From positions 1 through 15,479 of the forward strand of contig JALVUB010000305.1 of the NCBI GenBank assembly GCA_027023915.1: DNA of 15,479 bases. Direction: 5' to 3'. Positions 11,657-15,479 of this stretch are shown piece after piece. The stretch is from Sedimenticola sp. GTDB taxonomy: Bacteria > Pseudomonadota > Gammaproteobacteria > Chromatiales > Chromatiaceae. The notes under the pieces were generated by a model, which ran no database searches, was not told the origin of the DNA, and saw nothing but the letters and a program-made list of their open reading frames with translations. Numbering within the stretch: the stretch's first letter is position 1; each line of letters starts with the position of its first letter. The translations under genes and the position numbers were made by a program.

Positions 11657-13753
11657 ATGATGAGATCACATAGAGTCACCCGCTGGATGCTCGCGTTTGG
11701 TTTGATGGCGCTGGCCGGGAACCTGCTGGCCATGGTGAAAGAGGTGCCCATGGCAGACCTCAAGCCGACCAGGGAAGAGCGGCAGACGGCGCTCATCGTC
11801 AACCAGGTGTTGCAGCGCTATCACTACCGCAAGGTGAAGCTGGACGACAGCCTCTCTTCAAGGATATTCGACAAGTATCTCGAATCCTGCGATCCCAACC
11901 GCAGCTTTTTCACCCAGCAGGACATCCGCTTTTTCGAGCGTTACCGCCACAAGCTGGACGATGCCATCTCCCACGGCTGGCTGGAGCCGGCTTTCGAGAT
12001 CTTCCGCCGTTTCCGCGAGCGGGTGGATCAGCAGGTGGCCTGGGCGCTGCATCTGTTGAAGGAGAACCGTTTCGACTTCAACCGCAGGGAGAGTTACCGC
12101 TTCGACCGTGAAAAGGCTCCCTGGCCCAGGGACGAGGCCGAGCTGAAGGCGTTGTGGCGCAAAAGGGTGAAGAACGACATCCTCAGCCTGCGTCTTGCCG
12201 GCAAGGATGAGAGCAAGATCCGTGAAACCCTTGAGAAGCGCTACAAAAGCCTGCGCCGCCGGGTACACCAGTTCGACGCGGACGATGTTTTCCAGACCTT
12301 CATCAACGCCTACACGCTCAGCATTGAGCCCCATACCTCCTACATGTCTCCCGAGCGGTCGGAAAACTTCGATATCTCGATGCGGCTTTCGTTGCAGGGC
12401 ATAGGCGCGGTTCTCAGCACCAAGGACGAATACACCGAAGTGCAGAAAGTGGTGCCTGGCGGGCCGGCCGACAAGAGTGGTCAGCTCAAGCCCGGCGATC
12501 GCATCATCGGCGTGGCCCAGGGGCGCGACGGGGAAATGGAGGATGTGGTGGGCTGGCCCCTGCAGGACGTGGTGGAGAAGATCCGCGGGCCCAAGGGCAC
12601 AGTGGTGAGGCTCAGCATTCTGCCCAAGTCAGCCGGTCACCAGGGCGGCGCCAGGGAAATCTCCCTGGTGCGCGACCAGATCAAGCTGGAGGATCAGGCC
12701 GCCAAATCCAAGGTGATCCAGGTGGACGGGATGCGTTTCGGCGTTATCGAGCTTCCGGCCTTCTACCGTGACTTCCGTGGCCAGGCGGAAGGCAAGAAAG
12801 ATTTCCGCAGCACCACCCGCGATGTACGCAGGCTCATCACCAAGCTGCAAAGGCAGAAGGTGGACGGCATCATCATGGACCTGCGCAACAACGGCGGCGG
12901 TTCGCTTACCGAAGCTGTGGAGCTGACCGGGCTGTTCATCCACTTCGGACCGGTGGTGCAGGTGAAGGATTCCCGTGGGCGGGTGGACGTGGAACGGGAC
13001 ACCGACCCGGAGGAGGTTTACACCGGCCCGCTGGCGGTGCTTGTGAACCGCAACAGCGCTTCCGCATCGGAGATTTTCGCCGCCGCCATTCAGGACTACG
13101 GCAGGGGTCTCATCCTGGGCGAGCCCACCTTCGGCAAGGGCACGGTGCAGACCCTGGTTGACCTTGGCCAGTTCTCGCGCGACAAGGCCGACCTGGGACG
13201 GTTGCGGCTCACCATTGCCCAGTTTTTCCGGGTGCAGGGCGGCAGCACACAAAATCGTGGAGTGACCCCCGATATTCTTTTCTCCGACGTGCCCGAGGAT
13301 AACAAGCACGGCGAGCGGGGGCTGGACAACGCCTTGCCCTGGGCCCATATCAAGGCGGTGGAGCATGAGCGCCTGGAACGAGGCGTGAAACTGGCGCTGT
13401 TGCGCGCCCGCCACAAACAGCGGGTGAAGAGGGACCCTGGTTTCATCTATCTGAATGGCGAGAGCAGGGAGCTGCAACGGCTGGAGGAGCAGAAAGAAGT
13501 GTCCCTGGTGGAATCGGTGCGGCGCAAGGAGTGGGAGGCACGGGAAAAGGAAGAGCTGGCGCGCCGGAACAGATTGCGCGCCGCCCGCGGCCTGCCGCCG
13601 CTCAAGTCGCTCGATGACGAGGATGACAATGTCCAGGACAACGACAAGGACGACGACCCCGAGGGCATAGGCCGCATCTGGCAGGACGAGGCGGCCCACA
13701 TTCTGGCCGATTACATCCGCCAGCAGGCGCCTGTCACCGCCCAGGCCAAGTGA
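11657..13753 (+). CDS. prc: Carboxy-terminal (tail-specific) protease Prc
   Basis: Periplasmic processing protease of family S41 (698 residues; E. coli Prc 682). It trims or degrades proteins from the C-terminus, including lipoproteins and FtsI in E. coli. An N-terminal signal segment (about 1-26, hydrophobic WMLAFGLMALAGNLLA) is followed by an N-terminal helical domain. A PDZ domain follows (about 240-330, GIGAVLSTKDEYTEVQKVVP, PADKSGQLKPGDRIIGVAQ). The protease core has MDLRNNGGGSLTEAVELTGLF and NRNSASASEIFAAAIQDYG, and the catalytic pair is Ser469 (middle Ser of SASAS) and Lys494 (FGKGTVQ). The C-terminal region is charged, with acid-rich residues near 655. The start ATGATG has only a weak ribosome-binding site. 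It lies 19 nt after the Nudix gene and 40 nt before gshA, so probable co-transcription. Confidence 0.95.
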   Translation: MMRSHRVTRWMLAFGLMALAGNLLAMVKEVPMADLKPTREERQTALIVNQVLQRYHYRKVKLDDSLSSRIFDKYLESCDPNRSFFTQQDIRFFERYRHKLDDAISHGWLEPAFEIFRRFRERVDQQVAWALHLLKENRFDFNRRESYRFDREKAPWPRDEAELKALWRKRVKNDILSLRLAGKDESKIRETLEKRYKSLRRRVHQFDADDVFQTFINAYTLSIEPHTSYMSPERSENFDISMRLSLQGIGAVLSTKDEYTEVQKVVPGGPADKSGQLKPGDRIIGVAQGRDGEMEDVVGWPLQDVVEKIRGPKGTVVRLSILPKSAGHQGGAREISLVRDQIKLEDQAAKSKVIQVDGMRFGVIELPAFYRDFRGQAEGKKDFRSTTRDVRRLITKLQRQKVDGIIMDLRNNGGGSLTEAVELTGLFIHFGPVVQVKDSRGRVDVERDTDPEEVYTGPLAVLVNRNSASASEIFAAAIQDYGRGLILGEPTFGKGTVQTLVDLGQFSRDKADLGRLRLTIAQFFRVQGGSTQNRGVTPDILFSDVPEDNKHGERGLDNALPWAHIKAVEHERLERGVKLALLRARHKQRVKRDPGFIYLNGESRELQRLEEQKEVSLVESVRRKEWEAREKEELARRNRLRAARGLPPLKSLDDEDDNVQDNDKDDDPEGIGRIWQDEAAHILADYIRQQAPVTAQAK

Positions 13754-13793
13754 ACGCAATGGAGGCTTCGCGGTGAGAAGCAGGGCCTGATTC

Positions 13794-15395
13794 GTGCCGG
13801 ACGGCTGTCCCAGCATCGAGGCTCTGCTGGCCCGCATCGCCCGCGAGGGGGAACCGGGCCTGCTGTTCAAGGGCCGGGTCGGGCTGGAAAAAGAGAGCCT
13901 GCGGGTGGCGCGCAGCGGTGGCATCGCCACCACGCCCCATCCCGCCGCCCTGGGGTCGGCGCTCACCCATCCCTGGATCACCACCGACTACTCCGAGGCG
14001 CTGCTGGAGTTTGTCACCCCGCCGTTCGAGGATTTCGATCAGGCACTGGCCCATCTGGCCGGCCTGCACCGCTATGTGTGGGAACGGCTGGACGAGGAGA
14101 TTCTCTGGGCCACCAGCATGCCCTGCATTCTGGCGGGGGAGAAGAGCATTCCCATCGCCCGTTACGGAAGCTCCAATCCGGGGCGGATGAAATACATCTA
14201 CCGCGTGGGGCTGGGCCATCGTTATGGCCGGGTGATGCAGGTGATCGCGGGGGTCCATTTCAACTTCTCCCTGCACGACGATTTCTGGCCCATGTTCATG
14301 GCGCTCGTGGGTGGCGACGATTCGCGCGCCTTTCGTGATGAACGCTACATGGGCATGGTGCGCAACCTGCAACGCTATGGCTGGATCGTCCCCTACCTCT
14401 TCGGTGCCTCGCCGGCGGTTTGCAAATCCTTCTTCGCGGACAGCGAGCCGGACCTTCTGGTGTTTGACGACACCACCTATTACGAGCCTTTCGCCACCTC
14501 CCTGCGCATGGGCGATATCGGCTACCAGAACCGTAAGGAAGAAGGGGTGGGGGTAAAGGCCAACTACGACTCTCTCAACGGCTATGTCCACAGCCTGGCC
14601 TGCGCCACCCAGACCCCCTGCCCACTTTGGGAAGCCATCGGCGTGAAAGTGGATGGGGAATACCGCCAGCTCAACGCCAACCAGCTTCAGATCGAAAACG
14701 AGTATTACAGCTCGGTACGCCCCAAGGCCATTCCCGAAGGCATGGAGACCCCCAGCCGCGCGCTGCTGGAAAAAGGCATCCGCTATGTGGAGCTGCGCTC
14801 CCTTGACGTGAACGCCTATCACCCGCTGGGCATCGACAAAAGCCAGATGCTTTTTCTCCACCTTTTCATGCTCTACTGCCTGTTGCGCGACAGCCCCCGG
14901 ATCGACGAGGAGGAGCGTCGCGAAATCGACCGCAACCTCATCTGGGTGGCTCACCAGGGGCGTGATCCCCAGCTCAAGCTCCAGCGCGCCGGCAAGGCGG
15001 TTCTATTCCGTCAGTGGGCCGGAGAACTGTTGGACGCCATGATGCCGCTTGCCGAAGCCGCCAAAAGTTGGACGGGTGAAGCGGGTTATCTGGAAAGCCT
15101 GCGGGATCAGCAGGCCAAGGTGGCGGATGCCGATCTCACGCCTTCAGGGAGAATGTTGGGGGAGATGCGGGACCGTGCCGAGGGTTTCTACCAATTCGCC
15201 AACCGGCTTTCACGAACGCAGTGGCACAGTCACGGCTCCCGTTCCCTGGAAAAGGCGTTCAGCGACGATCTGGACCGTCTCGCGCAAGAGTCGCTACAGC
15301 GCCAGCGGCAGATGGAGGCGGAGGAGAGCGAAGATTTCGACTGTTTTCTTGGGCGTTATTTCGCCGGCCAGGTGGAAGGCTGCGCTCGCGACTGA
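13794..15395 (+). CDS. gshA: Glutamate-cysteine ligase (type I, GshA)
   Basis: Catalyses ATP-dependent joining of glutamate and cysteine, the first and rate-limiting step of glutathione synthesis, in the cytoplasm. It has 533 residues (E. coli 518) and belongs to the gammaproteobacterial type. Recognisable blocks are GLEKESLRV, TDYSEALLEFVTPP, ATSMPC, IARYGSSNPGRMKYIYRVGL, VIAGVHFNFS, LFGASPAVCKSFF, LRMGDIGYQN, QIENEYYSSVRPK, GIRYVELRSLDVNAYHPLGI and a C-terminal FYQFANRLS segment. The start is GTG at 13794: an in-frame TGA lies two codons upstream, and no ATG follows until far into the domain. AGGG is about 9 nt upstream. A tiny hairpin (GCTTC/GAAGC, 13765-13781) sits in the 40-nt gap after prc. 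Confidence 0.95.
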   Translation: MPDGCPSIEALLARIAREGEPGLLFKGRVGLEKESLRVARSGGIATTPHPAALGSALTHPWITTDYSEALLEFVTPPFEDFDQALAHLAGLHRYVWERLDEEILWATSMPCILAGEKSIPIARYGSSNPGRMKYIYRVGLGHRYGRVMQVIAGVHFNFSLHDDFWPMFMALVGGDDSRAFRDERYMGMVRNLQRYGWIVPYLFGASPAVCKSFFADSEPDLLVFDDTTYYEPFATSLRMGDIGYQNRKEEGVGVKANYDSLNGYVHSLACATQTPCPLWEAIGVKVDGEYRQLNANQLQIENEYYSSVRPKAIPEGMETPSRALLEKGIRYVELRSLDVNAYHPLGIDKSQMLFLHLFMLYCLLRDSPRIDEEERREIDRNLIWVAHQGRDPQLKLQRAGKAVLFRQWAGELLDAMMPLAEAAKSWTGEAGYLESLRDQQAKVADADLTPSGRMLGEMRDRAEGFYQFANRLSRTQWHSHGSRSLEKAFSDDLDRLAQESLQRQRQMEAEESEDFDCFLGRYFAGQVEGCARD

Positions 15396-15404
15396 ACGTA
15401 TCTT

Positions 15405-15479
15405 TCAACGTCCCCCTTCACCCGAAGCCTTCAACAGCGCCCGGTCCAGCATACGGGTGGGCAACAGCCGCCTGAGAAT
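15405..15479 (-). CDS. C-terminal end of an unidentified gene (partial)
   Basis: The last 75 nt are open on the minus strand, from the right edge to a TGA at 15407-15405, and encode a 24-residue basic tail (ILRRLLPTRMLDRALLKASG, then EGGR). It could be the C-terminus of a short-chain dehydrogenase-type protein, but this is too short to assign. It converges on gshA with 9 nt between stops, in keeping with the tight packing elsewhere. Confidence 0.4.
   Translation of the reverse strand: MLRRLLPTRMLDRALLKASGEGGR

Noticed and set aside
13759..13776. Five-codon mini-ORF (MEASR) before gshA, with a small hairpin
   Set aside because: No Cys, Glu-run or other sensor codons that would suggest a leader peptide. 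Such short frames arise often by chance.
12629..14954. Long minus-strand open frames opposite prc and gshA
   Set aside because: No family features. They are complements of strongly conserved genes with high GC at third positions.

Overview
The window is a compact, high-GC piece of a gammaproteobacterial chromosome. The gene set points there: an E. coli-type GshA, RluB, MazG, endonuclease IV and a periplasmic Prc, plus Pseudomonas-style REP sequences between genes. A tandem thioredoxin-fold secreted protein resembling SoxW-type proteins would fit a sulfur-oxidising relative, but that is only a hint. I see no phage, transposase, CRISPR or tRNA/rRNA gene. Almost every base is coding. The longest gap is 265 nt (4460-4724), and it is packed with hairpins.

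Layout. (1) Positions 3-1678, plus strand: the 3' part of rluB overlaps a secreted double-thioredoxin protein by 70 nt. (2) Positions 1708-4459, minus strand: an operon-like series reading ftsH, a DUF883 (YqjD/ElaB-like) protein, a small holin-like (YqjE/DUF1469-like) membrane protein, then a 77-residue protein of unknown function. The last three overlap, and the holin-like gene appears to start at CTG. (3) Positions 4460-4724: six nearly contiguous hairpins, then nfo (plus, 4725-5567). (4) nfo converges on an atypical M1-family metallopeptidase (minus, 5583-7613), whose stop codon lies in a REP-like sequence. (5) A REP doublet sits between the divergent starts of the peptidase and a ChaN-PDZ lipoprotein (plus, 7780-8907). 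(6) A second copy of the repeat unit from the 4.6 kb region lies at 8947-9010, before the 3' end of a HAD-IIA phosphatase (minus, 9082-9864). (7) The divergent HAD/mazG region carries a 9-bp inverted repeat with an outward-facing TACAAT on each strand. (8) Positions 9942-15395, plus strand: mazG, a DUF4743-Nudix hydrolase, prc and gshA, closely spaced and probably co-transcribed at least in part. (9) The last 75 nt hold the C-terminus of an unidentified minus-strand gene, converging on gshA with a 9-nt gap.

Themes. Many genes serve maintenance and quality control: membrane and periplasmic proteolysis (FtsH, Prc, M1-like peptidase), nucleotide sanitation (MazG, Nudix), DNA repair (Nfo), and thiol/redox balance (GshA, thioredoxin-fold protein). 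The most unusual material is intergenic: a structured repeat family present twice, and a REP doublet whose two arms differ by changes that preserve base pairing. I do not see a clear new defence or biosynthetic system. The best leads for novelty are the structured repeats and the ftsH-DUF883-holin-small-protein cluster.
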